The notes under the pieces are model-generated. The model did no database searches, was not told the DNA's origin, and saw only the letters and a program-made list of their open reading frames with translations. From Halostagnicola sp. A-GB9-2 (lineage in GTDB: Archaea; Halobacteriota; Halobacteria; Halobacteriales; Natrialbaceae), in the NCBI RefSeq assembly GCF_030068615.1, contig NZ_JASJOC010000004.1, forward strand, positions 310,001 to 374,000: a stretch of 64,000 bases of DNA, given 5' to 3'. The translations under genes and the position numbers were made by a program. Shown here piece after piece: positions 1-9,532 of the stretch. Numbering within the stretch: the stretch's first letter is position 1; every line of letters begins with the position of its first letter.

Positions 1-229
1 GCTCAACTGAGTACGATACTATCCTGATCTCGATTGATGGAAGCGGCGAGTCGAAAGCTCGCCGTCGTCTGTCTGTACGCGGACGGCGTCGCTACTCGAC
101 GAATTTCACCGTCGGTCGCTGGCCTCGAGGCGGGTCTGCTTTGTCTGATGACTGTCGCCTCGCGGTGGCGTTTCGAGCGGAGCGCTTATGGGTTTGTCAG
201 TCCTATCGTTGACAGCGACAGTCGGTCAT

Positions 230-982
230 ATGAACTCATACCTCCCATTTTCGATCGATTTTCACGTTCACTCCGATGACTCCTACGACGGGCACGAACC
301 GATCGAGCTCATCTTGGAACACGCCGCGGATATCGACCTCGACGGTGTCGTAATCACGGACCACGACGAAATCGGGGAGTCGCTCCGCGCGGCCGAGCTC
401 GCCCCGGAGTACGGTCTGGTCGGCATTCCAGGCGTCGAAGTCTCGACCCGACACGGCCACCTGCTGGCTATCGGCGTCGAAGAACGACCGAGTCCGGGCA
501 TGCCGTTCATGGAGACGGTCGAACACGTGCGCGAATTGGGTGGGATTGCGATCGTTCCCCATCCGTTCCAGCGCTCGCGCCACGGCGTCCGCAAGCGCCG
601 GATCAAAGACGCCGACGCAATCGAGGTGTACAACTCGATGGTCTTTACCGGCTATCGGAACCGCCGTGCGCGAACGTTCGCCAGAAAGCGAGAATATCCC
701 CAAATCGGTGCTAGCGACGCTCATTACCTCCCGAACGTCGGAAAGGCCTACACGGAGATTCTAATCGAACCCGAGCGACCGGTGGCGACGAAAGCCGATA
801 TCGACGGCGACGAACTCGTCGACGCGATTCTCGAGGGCCGAACACAAATCCGCGGAAAGCGCACGCCGATTCACAAAAGTACGGTCCAGTACGCCAAAGG
901 TGCCGTCCGAAAGTCGACGTACATGCTCACCAAGCGAGCGCCGCTAGTTCCGACCGTTCCCGCTTCGATGGACCGGCCCTGA
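230..982 (+). CDS. PHP-domain metal-dependent phosphoesterase
   Basis: A 250-residue protein with the PHP active-site pattern: HVHSD near residue 12, ITDHDE near 43, a glutamate in GVEVS, PHPF near 112 and GASDAH near 162. These His/Asp residues bind the catalytic metals in PHP phosphoesterases. The ATG at 230 is preferred because the PHP fold begins right after it; an in-frame ATG at 188 would add 14 residues unlike the family. The substrate is unknown: family members hydrolyse nucleotide or histidinol phosphates, or act as nucleases. It is convergent with the RecJ-like gene, and bases 1-229 upstream show no gene I can support. A second, more compact PHP protein lies at 15587-16363. Confidence 0.88.
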   Translation: MNSYLPFSIDFHVHSDDSYDGHEPIELILEHAADIDLDGVVITDHDEIGESLRAAELAPEYGLVGIPGVEVSTRHGHLLAIGVEERPSPGMPFMETVEHVRELGGIAIVPHPFQRSRHGVRKRRIKDADAIEVYNSMVFTGYRNRRARTFARKREYPQIGASDAHYLPNVGKAYTEILIEPERPVATKADIDGDELVDAILEGRTQIRGKRTPIHKSTVQYAKGAVRKSTYMLTKRAPLVPTVPASMDRP

Positions 983-1020
983 CTTTCTCGAGTCGCGACG
1001 TTTTCCGCTTTAATATCGCT

Positions 1021-2574
1021 CTATTCGAGCTGTTCGCCCACGATCTCGTCGGCTCGCTCGATGAACGCCGACTCTTTCCCGGCGGGAACCGTTGCACCGG
1101 CGGCGACGTCGTGACCGCCACCGTCACCGCCCACTGCCTGTGACGCATCGCTCATGACGACCGAGAGGTCGAGTCCGTTCCTGACGAGGCTGTGGGTCCC
1201 TCTTGCAGAGACCTTGATTTCGACATCCTCGCCGTCGTTCCCTTCCTTTTCGGCGAACGCGAAGATCGGCTTTCCAGTGGTGATTCCGTCGTTGCCCATC
1301 GCCATGCCGGCGACGATTCCCACGATGGTCTCTCGAATGCGGTCGCCTGCGTCGAACCACTGCACGTGCTCCTCGGTCGTTACACCCTCCTGTGTGACCA
1401 GATCGATCCCCTTCGAGAGGTTTTGCCGGTGATTTCGAAGGAGCGTTCGGGCTCTCTCGAGCGCCCCCTCGCGGTTTCCGAGGCAGACGCCCAGCCCGAC
1501 ATCAGCTCTTTCGTATCGCGCTGTAGCGTTTAAGAGCGTGGAAAACTCGCTCGCATCGCGGAGCTCCGTTCCGACCGGTTCGGCGCTTAGCACGTATGAG
1601 GTGCCCACGAGACCGTCGATTTTGGATGCCGGCACGCCGCTCGAGACGGCTCGCTGGACGAGCGCGCTCGCGACGGTTTGTTTTTCCTCGCCGGTCAGCC
1701 CGGACCAGCGCCGCCACTCGCCGTCGCGTTTCAACTCGAGGTCGAGCCCGTCGAGAAATCGGAGCGCGCCGTTCGAGTCGTTCGAGATGCCGGGAATGTA
1801 AACGTCGGTGGAGTACTCGAGCAGTTTCGGCAACGGACGGGTCTGTTTACCGTAAATCGCCAGGTCGGTTGCGGTCTCGAGGACGCCTGCTTCAACGCCT
1901 TCCTCGACGATCCCTTCGTTCGCGCCGTGGAGTTCGCCGCCGGAGGCTTGCATGTCGCCGACGGCTCCGACGACGGCGAGCGCGGCGAGGTCACGATTGT
2001 CCGCTTGTGGTCCCGTTCCGCCAGCGGGCGGGATTGTGGCGGTCCCGGTTCCACACTCTGGGTTTGCCCCGCTCTCGGCTTCGGCTCCGCCGTCGGTTGC
2101 GATGCTTCCGTCAGGTTCGTTCCCACCTCCGGACGTTTCCGCGAGCGCTCGAGCGAGGACGTAACTTGCCCCTGCGCCGGATAGCTCCGACGCGCCGTTG
2201 ATCCCGAACAACAGCGGATTGAGGTGGTACTCTGTCTCCCTGTCCGCGGGCTGGTGGTGGTCGGCGATGACGGGCGTGAACGCGCCATCGTCTTCGTGCT
2301 CGCCGATCACATCGAGCTGGCCGCTCCCGAAGTCCGTGAACAGCACCGTCTCGTACTCCCTGGCGGCGATTCCGGCGATCGCCTCCTCGTCGAGTTGTTT
2401 TTCGAAGACGGTTTCGAAGGGAATGTTCGCACGCTCGAGGGCGCTCGCGGCGATCGCCGCGCTGGTGAGTCCGTCAGCGTCGATGTGGGAGGCAAGCAGC
2501 ACTTCCTCGGCCTCGCATAGCCGCTTGGCGCACTCGCGGGCGCGATCGTCGAGTTCGGGGACGGGGCCTGACAT
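1021..2574 (-). CDS. RecJ-like DHH/DHHA1 single-strand nuclease
   Basis: A 517-residue DHH-superfamily phosphoesterase. Motif I HIDADG lies near residue 30, then VLFTDFGSG, the DHH motif in IADHHQP, VGAVGDMQ further in, and a glycine-rich DHHA1 motif (GGDGGGHDVAAGA) near the C terminus. Archaeal relatives are 5'-3' or 3'-5' exonucleases, and some bind GINS at the replication fork. Residues about 155-200 form a Gly/Glu/Thr-rich acidic insert with no recognisable fold, probably a halophilic loop. The ATG at 2574 (MSGPVPEL) is chosen; the frame stays open upstream to 2754 but that extension is basic and unlike the family. Confidence 0.87.
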   Translation of the reverse strand: MSGPVPELDDRARECAKRLCEAEEVLLASHIDADGLTSAAIAASALERANIPFETVFEKQLDEEAIAGIAAREYETVLFTDFGSGQLDVIGEHEDDGAFTPVIADHHQPADRETEYHLNPLLFGINGASELSGAGASYVLARALAETSGGGNEPDGSIATDGGAEAESGANPECGTGTATIPPAGGTGPQADNRDLAALAVVGAVGDMQASGGELHGANEGIVEEGVEAGVLETATDLAIYGKQTRPLPKLLEYSTDVYIPGISNDSNGALRFLDGLDLELKRDGEWRRWSGLTGEEKQTVASALVQRAVSSGVPASKIDGLVGTSYVLSAEPVGTELRDASEFSTLLNATARYERADVGLGVCLGNREGALERARTLLRNHRQNLSKGIDLVTQEGVTTEEHVQWFDAGDRIRETIVGIVAGMAMGNDGITTGKPIFAFAEKEGNDGEDVEIKVSARGTHSLVRNGLDLSVVMSDASQAVGGDGGGHDVAAGATVPAGKESAFIERADEIVGEQLE

Positions 2575-2928
2575 ACGTCTCGGTCGGTTGTGGGTCGGCT
2601 TCCGGGATAAAGTTGCGGTCCGGCGTGGAGTGACGCGTTCAGTTCTGCCTGCTACTACCGGATCGACATTCTGCGTGTCTGTTCTCCGTTGGATGGCTTC
2701 TGCGATGCTTTTCCAGTGATCTTCTCTGTGAAACAGCTGGTATCGATGAATCACTGAGTCGCATATTGGTGTGGGAGCTACCCCCCGGACTACCGTGCTA
2801 GTGAGTATTCATATTCGGCGTCGAGGACGATAGGCACGCCGGGTACACAGTTTTATGTCACAGCCCTAACTCCTATGGCGAATCCGAATGAACAATATGT
2901 CTATACCGAATACGATCATCTCCTATCG

Positions 2929-3921
2929 ATGACCCTCCCCAATCCAACACGGCGGGCCGTCGTTGGCGCGGGCGGACTCGCCGCTGCGCTCGGCGTTTTC
3001 GGCGGCACCTGGGCCCTCACCAACGGATCGGATGACCGCCCCGGCGCCTGGATTCTCACCTCCGGCTCGGTTCCGAGCAGTATCGATCGGCTCGTCCACG
3101 TTCGCGTCGACGACCTCCAGACGGACGATATCGCTCGAGCGGGTGCGTTGACGCTTCTTGATTCGCCCGCGTTCGCAGACGTACCCGACGCGATCACGTC
3201 GTTCATCGACCGTGAAACGGTTACTGACATCGAGGTCGACGGTCTCGCGAAACTGGTCCTCGTCGGTGACGACGACGGGGCGGCGGCGCTGGCGTGGGTA
3301 ACCTGGAACGAAGCCGACTTGCTGGCAGAACTCGAGTCGACCGCCGACGAGACGGCTGAAATGATCACCGACGACGACTCTCCGATTCACGTTGTTGGCG
3401 AGGCAGCTGTCGCGTCGATCACGGAAAACCTCTTTGTCCTCGGTGAGCGGGAGACGGCGACGTCGGTAGCGGCCGTCTGGAACGACAAATCCGATCCGTT
3501 GGCCGGTCCCCTCCTTGATGCGTTCACCGCAGCGACGCGAGAGGCGCCCGTTCGGTTCGCGGTTGAGCGCCCCGTTAGGAACTGCCGAGATACCGTCGGC
3601 GGCGAGGAGACGGCAAACCGGATTGGATACGTTTCCGGGGACGCGTTCGCCGAGGACGATGTACATGTTTCGACGGTAACGTTTCGAACCGACGAGTTCG
3701 ACGACGCCGAGGCGGTCGAGGAAGACGTGGTGTCCGCCCTCGGATTCGGCGGTCGGGACGACCTCCCTGCGGATGACATTTTCACTCACGACGGAATGCG
3801 ACATGTTTCACTCGACCGAGATGGGACACGCGTGATGCTGAACTACCGGGCGCCGGCTGACGAACCGACCGACGTAATCGACGCGCTGTTCGCCACGGTC
3901 GGGTGCGGGTACGGGACGTGA
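2929..3921 (+). CDS. hypothetical protein with Tat-like signal
   Basis: Unrecognised acidic protein of 330 residues from the ATG at 2929 (an upstream in-frame ATG at 2875 adds 18 residues). The N terminus reads TRRAVVGAGGLAAALGVFGG, a twin-arginine motif followed by a hydrophobic stretch, so export by the Tat pathway, common in haloarchaea, is likely. No lipobox cysteine follows. The rest is a soluble alternation of acidic and small residues without motifs I can name. It stands alone between the RecJ-like gene (divergent) and hemD (convergent). Confidence 0.75.
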   Translation: MTLPNPTRRAVVGAGGLAAALGVFGGTWALTNGSDDRPGAWILTSGSVPSSIDRLVHVRVDDLQTDDIARAGALTLLDSPAFADVPDAITSFIDRETVTDIEVDGLAKLVLVGDDDGAAALAWVTWNEADLLAELESTADETAEMITDDDSPIHVVGEAAVASITENLFVLGERETATSVAAVWNDKSDPLAGPLLDAFTAATREAPVRFAVERPVRNCRDTVGGEETANRIGYVSGDAFAEDDVHVSTVTFRTDEFDDAEAVEEDVVSALGFGGRDDLPADDIFTHDGMRHVSLDRDGTRVMLNYRAPADEPTDVIDALFATVGCGYGT

Positions 3922-4095
3922 ATCGCTCGGGGTCAACCCGTTGGAGAATCTTCGATTCTCGTGACTAAGCGAAGATAAGCTGAGCGCAGTTTCCGCGAGG
4001 TCTGCGAAACTGAGGGTTTTGCTTGATTACGAAACTCCTCGATTTCCGAACGGCCGGGGCATTCTCTTGGTCCGCTTGTAAACCGAGAAAACCGC

Positions 4096-4836
4096 CTACT
4101 CGAGTTCGGCGACCGTTTCCCGAGCCAGCGTCTCGAAGGTCGCTTCGCTCGAGACGACGTCGACGTCGACGCCGAGCTCCGCCGCCGTTGCCGCGGTCGG
4201 TTCGCCGATGACGCCGACGACGGCGTCGTTAAGCCCCTCGAGGGCGTTCGTTGTGTCCCCGTTCGCTCGCGCCCGCGCGGCCTCAAGGAAGTGTTCGACG
4301 GTCAGCGACGAGGTGAAACACGCCGCGTCGAGTCGCCTTTCTGCCGCGAGTTCGACCGAGTCGCCGCTTGCGTCGGGGCGAACGAGCCGGTAGAGGATCG
4401 TTTCGTGGAGGTACGCTCCCTCGCGTTCGAGGCCCTCGAGCAACACGTCGCTCCCGTGATCGCTGCGAGCCACCTCGACGCGCGCGCCGTCGACCTCGTT
4501 CGCGAGCCGCGAAACGAGTCCGCTCGAGGTGTACTCCTCGGGGACGATATCGACATCGTAGCCGACCTGGCGAAGGGCGTCGGCCGTCGCGGGACCGATC
4601 GCACAGACGGTCGCCTCGCCGGGTTCCCAGCCGGCGTCGGCGACGAGTTCCGCACCGGTCTTGCTCGTCAACACGACGTATTCGGCGTCGGTCCGTGGAA
4701 CCGCGTCGGTCGGTTCGACGGCCAGCATCGGGTCCGGAACGGGGTCGACCCCGAGTTCGGAGAGCAGGGCGGTCGCGGTTTCGATCCGATCGTCGTCGGG
4801 GCGGAAGACGGCGACCGAGGAGGTGTCTGTCGGCAT
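4096..4836 (-). CDS. hemD: uroporphyrinogen-III synthase
   Basis: A 246-residue protein with the two-lobed HemD pattern: an N-terminal lobe beginning VAVFRPDDDRIETATALL, the YVVLTSKTGAELV segment, AIGPATADALRQVG, and the C-terminal CFTSSLTVEHFL and VIGEPTAATAAELG. HemD cyclises hydroxymethylbilane to uroporphyrinogen III. It is the last gene of the operon hemC-cobA-hemD: its ATG lies 3 bases after the cobA stop. Sequence conservation in HemD is always low, so the assignment rests on these blocks plus the operon. Confidence 0.93.
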   Translation of the reverse strand: MPTDTSSVAVFRPDDDRIETATALLSELGVDPVPDPMLAVEPTDAVPRTDAEYVVLTSKTGAELVADAGWEPGEATVCAIGPATADALRQVGYDVDIVPEEYTSSGLVSRLANEVDGARVEVARSDHGSDVLLEGLEREGAYLHETILYRLVRPDASGDSVELAAERRLDAACFTSSLTVEHFLEAARARANGDTTNALEGLNDAVVGVIGEPTAATAAELGVDVDVVSSEATFETLARETVAELE

Positions 4837-4839
4837 GAA

Positions 4840-5679
4840 TTATCCCTCCGCGGAACCGTCTTCTCCCGTCTCGTAGTCGTTTTCGATGAACTCGACGACG
4901 GCCTCCCGGGTCGAGGCCACGTCGCCGATCACCGCCACGGCGGGCGGGGAGATGCCTTCCTCGTCGCGAACGCCGACGATGGTCTCGAGAGTCCCCGTCG
5001 CGACTTGCTGGCCCGGCCAGGTGCCGCGCTCGATCAGCGCGACGGGCGTTTCGGGAGCCATACCGGTCTCGAGAAGCGCCTTCGTGTAATCGGGAAGTCG
5101 GCCGACGCCCATCAGGACGACGATGGTGCCGCCCGTCGCGGCAAGTGCGTCCCAATCGACTGCGGACTCTTCTTTGGTCGGATCCTCGTGACCCGTAACG
5201 AAGCTCACGGAGGAGGCGTGATCGCGGTGGGTAACGGGGACGCCGGCGACGGCTGGCGCGGCGATCGCCGAGGTGACGCCGGGGACGACCTCGAAGGGAA
5301 TCTCGCGCTCGGCGAGGTACTCGGCCTCTTCGCCGCCGCGGCCGAACACGAACGAATCGCCGCCCTTGAGCCGAACAACGTCCTTGCCCTCGCGGGCGAG
5401 TTCGACGAGCCGCTCGTTGATCTCGGACTGGGAGGTGCGTTCGCCGCCAGCGCGTTTGCCGACGTCCTCGCGCCGATCCTCGGGAAGCGTCTCGATGATC
5501 TTCGGGCCCGGAAGCTTGTCGTGGAGAACGACATCCGCATCGTCGAGCAACCGTTTCGCTTTGACCGTCAGCAGTTCGGGGTCGCCGGGGCCGCTCCCGA
5601 CCAACGAGACGGTTCCGGCCGCTTGCTCGGCGTCGGAATCCGGGTCGCCGTCGTTGAACTGAACCGTGTCTCCCGTCAC
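4840..5679 (-). CDS. cobA: uroporphyrinogen-III C-methyltransferase
   Basis: SAM-dependent SUMT of about 279 residues. It contains [18 protein letters not shown], the [17 protein letters not shown] block, [20 protein letters not shown] and IVVLMGVG, all diagnostic of the CobA/CysG-A family that converts uroporphyrinogen III to precorrin-2, entry to sirohaem, cobalamin and the archaeal haem route. The frame is open to an ATG at 5760, but the GTG at 5679 sits one base after the hemC TAA and begins the acidic halophilic leader, so I use it; this start implies translational coupling. Only the methyltransferase domain is present; no CysG dehydrogenase is fused. Confidence 0.93.
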   Translation of the reverse strand: MTGDTVQFNDGDPDSDAEQAAGTVSLVGSGPGDPELLTVKAKRLLDDADVVLHDKLPGPKIIETLPEDRREDVGKRAGGERTSQSEINERLVELAREGKDVVRLKGGDSFVFGRGGEEAEYLAEREIPFEVVPGVTSAIAAPAVAGVPVTHRDHASSVSFVTGHEDPTKEESAVDWDALAATGGTIVVLMGVGRLPDYTKALLETGMAPETPVALIERGTWPGQQVATGTLETIVGVRDEEGISPPAVAVIGDVASTREAVVEFIENDYETGEDGSAEG

Positions 5680-5680
5680 C

Positions 5681-6883
5681 TTACTTTCCCTCCGGTTGGT
5701 CCTCCCGATCCGGAAGATTTTGGTCGGTATCGGCTTCGTTCTCGTCGGTTTCCGTTTCACCGTCTTTTCGAGCCTCCGCGATCAGCTCCGCGGCACCGCG
5801 GTCTTCGAGGTCTCGTGCGAACTCGATGGCCGCGTCAGCGTGCGTTTCGACGGGGAGATCTCGATTCGCGAGAACGGATTCCTCGCCATCCCGGTCGAAG
5901 ACTGTGACTCGAGCCTGGACATATTCTCCCTGCACGATCGCGTAGATGCCGATCGGAGCGATACAGCCGCCGCCGAGTTCCGAAAGTAACGTTCGTTCGA
6001 CGGTCGTCTCGGCGCGACTGCGCGGGTGGTCGATCGCCGACTGGATATTTCGGGCCGTTTCACCGTCGGTTGCAGTCACCGCGAGCGCGCCCTGGCCTGG
6101 TGCGGGAACGAACGTCTTCTTCGAGAGTTGTTCGTACTCGACGTGGTGGGCCAGCCCGCTTCGCTCGAGGCCGGCTTCCGCGAGGACGATCGCGTCGTAC
6201 TCCGTCTCGATTTCGCGCCCGAGGGCCTGCTTTTCGATCTCCGAGAGGCCGTCGAACCACTCGTCGACGGTTTGATTATTCGTTTCGTCGTCTTCATCGT
6301 CGTCGGTGTTCTTGTCCTCGTAATCCGGCTTGTAGCCGCCGGTGTCGCCCTTTCGTTCCTTGTCGGCGTCGCTCCGTTCTGCGTGTTCTTCTTGCAACGC
6401 GGGTGCGAGGAGTTTCTCGAGTCGCGTGTCGACGTTTCCGCGGAGGGGCTCGACCTCGAGGTCGGGGCGTTCTGAGAGGAGTTGGGCGCGGCGACGGAGA
6501 CTCGAGGTTCCGACCGTTGCTCCTTCGGGGAGTTCCTCAAGCGACGTTCCGTCGGGTGTGACGAGGGCGTCGCCCGGCCGTCCGCGCTGGGGGATGGCCG
6601 CGGTAACGAGTTCCGACGGTTGCTCGGTCGGCATGTCTTTCATCGAGTGGATCGCGCCGTCGAGGTCGCCGTCGAGGACCCGTTCGTCGAGTTCCCGGAC
6701 GAACGCACCCGTCTTCCCCAGCCGGTGGATCAATTCGTCCCGAATTTGGTCGCCCGTGGTCTCGACGGTGACGAGTTCGACCTCATACCCTCGTTCCTCG
6801 AGTTGCTCCTGAACGAGGGCCGCCTGTCTTCGGGCGAGTGTGGACCCTCGTGTCGCCAGCCGCAATGTCCCGCGTGTTCTCAT
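5681..6883 (-). CDS. hemC: hydroxymethylbilane synthase (PBG deaminase)
   Basis: Condenses four porphobilinogens to hydroxymethylbilane. The start LRLATRGSTLARRQA, the block IHSMKDMPTEQP, GTSSLRRRAQL and RGNVDTRL, and the cofactor-bearing cysteine in LGGGCIAPIG are all present, so the enzyme should be active. At 400 residues it is much longer than the usual ~310: between RGNVDTRLEKL and YDAIVLAEAGLERSG lies a very acidic, poorly ordered insert (about residues 170-230, rich in Asp, Glu, Lys). The ATG at 6883 (MRTRGTLRL) is preferred over one 7 codons upstream. First gene of the hemC-cobA-hemD operon. Confidence 0.95.
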   Translation of the reverse strand: MRTRGTLRLATRGSTLARRQAALVQEQLEERGYEVELVTVETTGDQIRDELIHRLGKTGAFVRELDERVLDGDLDGAIHSMKDMPTEQPSELVTAAIPQRGRPGDALVTPDGTSLEELPEGATVGTSSLRRRAQLLSERPDLEVEPLRGNVDTRLEKLLAPALQEEHAERSDADKERKGDTGGYKPDYEDKNTDDDEDDETNNQTVDEWFDGLSEIEKQALGREIETEYDAIVLAEAGLERSGLAHHVEYEQLSKKTFVPAPGQGALAVTATDGETARNIQSAIDHPRSRAETTVERTLLSELGGGCIAPIGIYAIVQGEYVQARVTVFDRDGEESVLANRDLPVETHADAAIEFARDLEDRGAAELIAEARKDGETETDENEADTDQNLPDREDQPEGK

Positions 6884-7044
6884 AGACACAGATCCGGGCC
6901 TCACCTATGAAAAGCGCACGCTCTGTCTCCGTTCTGTCATCGAACGGTGCATTCGTGACCACTGAAGCCGAAGCTGTTCGTGAGAACGTTAGTCGAAGAT
7001 GTTCGTCAGGACGTTTTTGGTACCGTAACTGAAACTTGTTGTCG

Positions 7045-7410
7045 ATGGCAGAACAAACCCTGTACGACCGTCTCGGCGGCGAGGAAGCGATCGGTGCCGT
7101 CGTCGACCAGTTTTACGAATACGTTCTCGCCGACGACGATCTGGTCGGGTACTTCGAGGATGTAGATATGCAGGCCCAGCGCGCCCACCAGACCCAGTTC
7201 CTGAGCTCGGTCGCGGGTGGCCCCGTCGAGTACACGGGCGAAGATATGGAAACCGCCCACGACCATCTCGGGATCTCGCAGAAGGATTTCGACGTGATTG
7301 CACAGTACCTCGGGGAGACGCTGGCGGAGTTCGATGTCGACGAAGCGGACCGGAAGGCGGTTCTCGAGGCGGTCGGCCAGTACGAGGACGCGATCGTCAC
7401 CGCCGATTGA
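7045..7410 (+). CDS. truncated haemoglobin (group I)
   Basis: A 121-residue 2-on-2 globin. It starts TLYDRLGGEEAIGAVVDQFYEYVL, the typical A/B helices with the B10-type tyrosine, and carries an ETAHDHLGI segment with the probable proximal haem-ligating histidine. Length fits group I. Such proteins bind O2 or NO. An ATG three codons upstream (7036) is possible; MAEQTLYDRLGG matches the family better. It is divergent from the hemC operon, so haem synthesis and a haem protein share an intergenic region of about 160 bases. Confidence 0.9.
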   Translation: MAEQTLYDRLGGEEAIGAVVDQFYEYVLADDDLVGYFEDVDMQAQRAHQTQFLSSVAGGPVEYTGEDMETAHDHLGISQKDFDVIAQYLGETLAEFDVDEADRKAVLEAVGQYEDAIVTAD

Positions 7411-7505
7411 GAGCGTAGAAGCACGTGTCCTCGAGGAGCGGCGTTTCTCACTGTCACCGTCGAGGGTGGGCAAGTGCGTATCCCTGTCCGCCACTAGAGA
7501 GGGTG

Positions 7506-8273
7506 TCAGGGCGTCCCCGTCGACCGTCGTCGACGGAACAGATAGTACCCGGCCAGTACGGGCTGAATCGGGGCGGCGAACAGGCTCACTAGTGCGATAC
7601 CGAGGAAGAGCCCGGGATTCGGTTGCCACGACCCGTCCCGTGCACTGACGTAAGCGGCGTCCTGGTGGATCGCAATCGGAAACGTGCCGAACGCCACCGC
7701 ACCGGTGAGTGCGACTGCGGCCAGGAGCAGTCCCGGGATCGAGAAGACGACGGCGATTACCGCGGTAATCACTCCGAGTACGGTCGTCATCAGCGAGAGT
7801 GCGACGACGAGCCACCAGCCGTTCCATCCAGCTTTCGTCCCGGCCGCCCTGTGACGTCTCGCGAGATAGATGACCCCCGCCGCCGGCGCCCAGAGCAGTG
7901 CAAACGCTGCGTAGAGCCAGGGACTCGGCGTCCAGTTCGTGCTCGTGGAGTTCTTCGATCTCGAGTCGCCGTTCGAACTCGAGGATTCTTCTGCACTCGC
8001 AGTCCCCTTGGAGCTTGCGGCGGCGATCGAGTCAGACCGAACGTCGCGCGCGTCGACGAAGAGTGCAAGCATCATTCCAATCGTCAACAGGGTGTAGCCG
8101 AAGGTCCCGACCAAAAAGAGTCCCCACGCGAGGCCGGGGACGCCGGGGTCTGCCTCCTGAATGACTCCGATCGCTCCGACGCCGATCACCGGCGGAAAGA
8201 GAAAGCACAGCCGCTCGATAACCCGTCCCCAGTCGACAGCCGAAACACTCGAGGGCCGCTCGAGAGTAATCAC
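7506..8273 (-). CDS. multi-spanning membrane protein, unknown
   Basis: A 255-residue protein with about six or seven hydrophobic segments: residues ~18-38, 48-72, 118-138, 150-195 (two spans) and 225-245. A Ser/Glu/Asn-rich hydrophilic loop lies at ~80-110. The C terminus ends in a basic FRRRRS tail, suggesting it faces the cytoplasm. I do not recognise a transporter or enzyme signature. It is convergent with the truncated globin. Confidence 0.7.
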   Translation of the reverse strand: MITLERPSSVSAVDWGRVIERLCFLFPPVIGVGAIGVIQEADPGVPGLAWGLFLVGTFGYTLLTIGMMLALFVDARDVRSDSIAAASSKGTASAEESSSSNGDSRSKNSTSTNWTPSPWLYAAFALLWAPAAGVIYLARRHRAAGTKAGWNGWWLVVALSLMTTVLGVITAVIAVVFSIPGLLLAAVALTGAVAFGTFPIAIHQDAAYVSARDGSWQPNPGLFLGIALVSLFAAPIQPVLAGYYLFRRRRSTGTP

Positions 8274-8436
8274 GTATCGTGACGTTCCACCCTAGAACGG
8301 AAACGTCTGGCGTTGAGCGGTGTTCGGATCCCTTGTCTGGACTGGGAATTTGGAGCCGCTGGGAGCTTTGACGGTATTCCGAGCCGTTGTCTGCATCGAG
8401 AACGTTGTGAACGACCGCCTCTGACAATCGACCTCT

Positions 8437-9291
8437 CTAGAACAGCGCCTCGGGTTCCGTCGGCGGCGTTCGTTTGTGTTCGCTCTCTTCGTGGAGCCGT
8501 TCGACCTCATTTACCTTCTCGGGGGTCGTGTCGGTGAGGCGCGCGGTCACCGAAGCGGAGAGGTTTCCGTCGATGTAGAACGCCAATACGGCGTCGAGCG
8601 TGTTGTAGTCGAGTCCGAGTTCCTCCTCGTCGGTACCGTAGTCGACCATCCCGCCGGTCGGCGTCTTCTGAACGATCGACTCGTCGACGCCGAGGTAGGC
8701 GGCAACCTGTCGAACCTGCTGTTTGTAGAGGTTCGCGAGCGGGTTACAGTCCACCCCGCCGTCTCCGTACTTCGTCACGTAACCCGTCGCGAGCTCCGCG
8801 CGGTTTCCGGTTCCGAGGACGATCCTGTTCTCTCGGTTGGCGAGGAGATACGTGACGGTCATCCGGACTCGGGCGCTCGTGTTCCCCACGTATCGCCCCT
8901 CCCACTGATCCTCGGCGATATTCCCGCTGTCGGCGTCTGCGGTCTCGAGCACCTCGTTCATGATGGAGTCGATACCGAAGACGTCGTAGGAAATCCCGAG
9001 GTCGGTCGCGACGCGCTCGGCGTCGCTCATGTTTTCGTCCTCGTTTACCTCCTTCGGGAGGGTGACTCCGTGGACCGCGTCGGCACCGAGGGCTTCGACC
9101 GCGAGCGCCGCAGTCACCGTGCTATCGATACCGCCTGAGAGCGCGATTTCGACGCCGTCAGCGTCGGATGCGTCGACTCGTTCTCGAATGAATTCCAGAA
9201 GATGATCGGTCTGTTCTTCGATTTCGGTTTCGGAGAACCGAAGGTCGACTGGCTCGATCGACTCGTCGATCTGGTCGTAGATTTCGGGCAT
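8437..9291 (-). CDS. nadE: NH3-dependent NAD(+) synthetase
   Basis: Converts nicotinate adenine dinucleotide to NAD+ with ATP and ammonia. The P-loop ALSGGIDSTV lies near residue 50; GNTSARVRM, LGTGNRAELATGY and KYGDGGVDCNPLANLYK follow. At 284 residues it is the single-domain form with no glutaminase half, so free ammonia is the nitrogen donor. Downstream at 8274-8436 nothing is visible; upstream to 9460 there is no gene. Confidence 0.95.
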   Translation of the reverse strand: MPEIYDQIDESIEPVDLRFSETEIEEQTDHLLEFIRERVDASDADGVEIALSGGIDSTVTAALAVEALGADAVHGVTLPKEVNEDENMSDAERVATDLGISYDVFGIDSIMNEVLETADADSGNIAEDQWEGRYVGNTSARVRMTVTYLLANRENRIVLGTGNRAELATGYVTKYGDGGVDCNPLANLYKQQVRQVAAYLGVDESIVQKTPTGGMVDYGTDEEELGLDYNTLDAVLAFYIDGNLSASVTARLTDTTPEKVNEVERLHEESEHKRTPPTEPEALF

Positions 9292-9532
9292 GCAGGTGCC
9301 GGAGTAACCAGCTTGAGACTCATAATGGCCGTGCTTTCGAGCGCGCTCACCCGAGAGACGGGATCGTACACTGTTTCGAGTGTCGCCTCTCTCCGCGTTA
9401 CCGCTCCAAAAAACGCCGGATTCCCTGTATTCTTCCCGGCTAGCAACCCTTCCACTCTTTTATGAGATAGCCCACGACTTGTAGATGTGGGTTCGTTGCA
9501 GGTGTTGAGATTCTCTGCTCGAGATGAATTTC

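Noticed and set aside
34-279. 81-codon frame at the window start
   Set aside because: It overlaps the PHP gene start in another frame and has no halophilic composition or motif.
4291-5907. 538-codon plus-strand frame across hemD and cobA
   Set aside because: Antisense shadow of two clearly identified genes.
9460-9500. CCCAC...GTGGG near 9475 as an insertion-sequence end
   Set aside because: Only five pairs; too weak to separate from chance.
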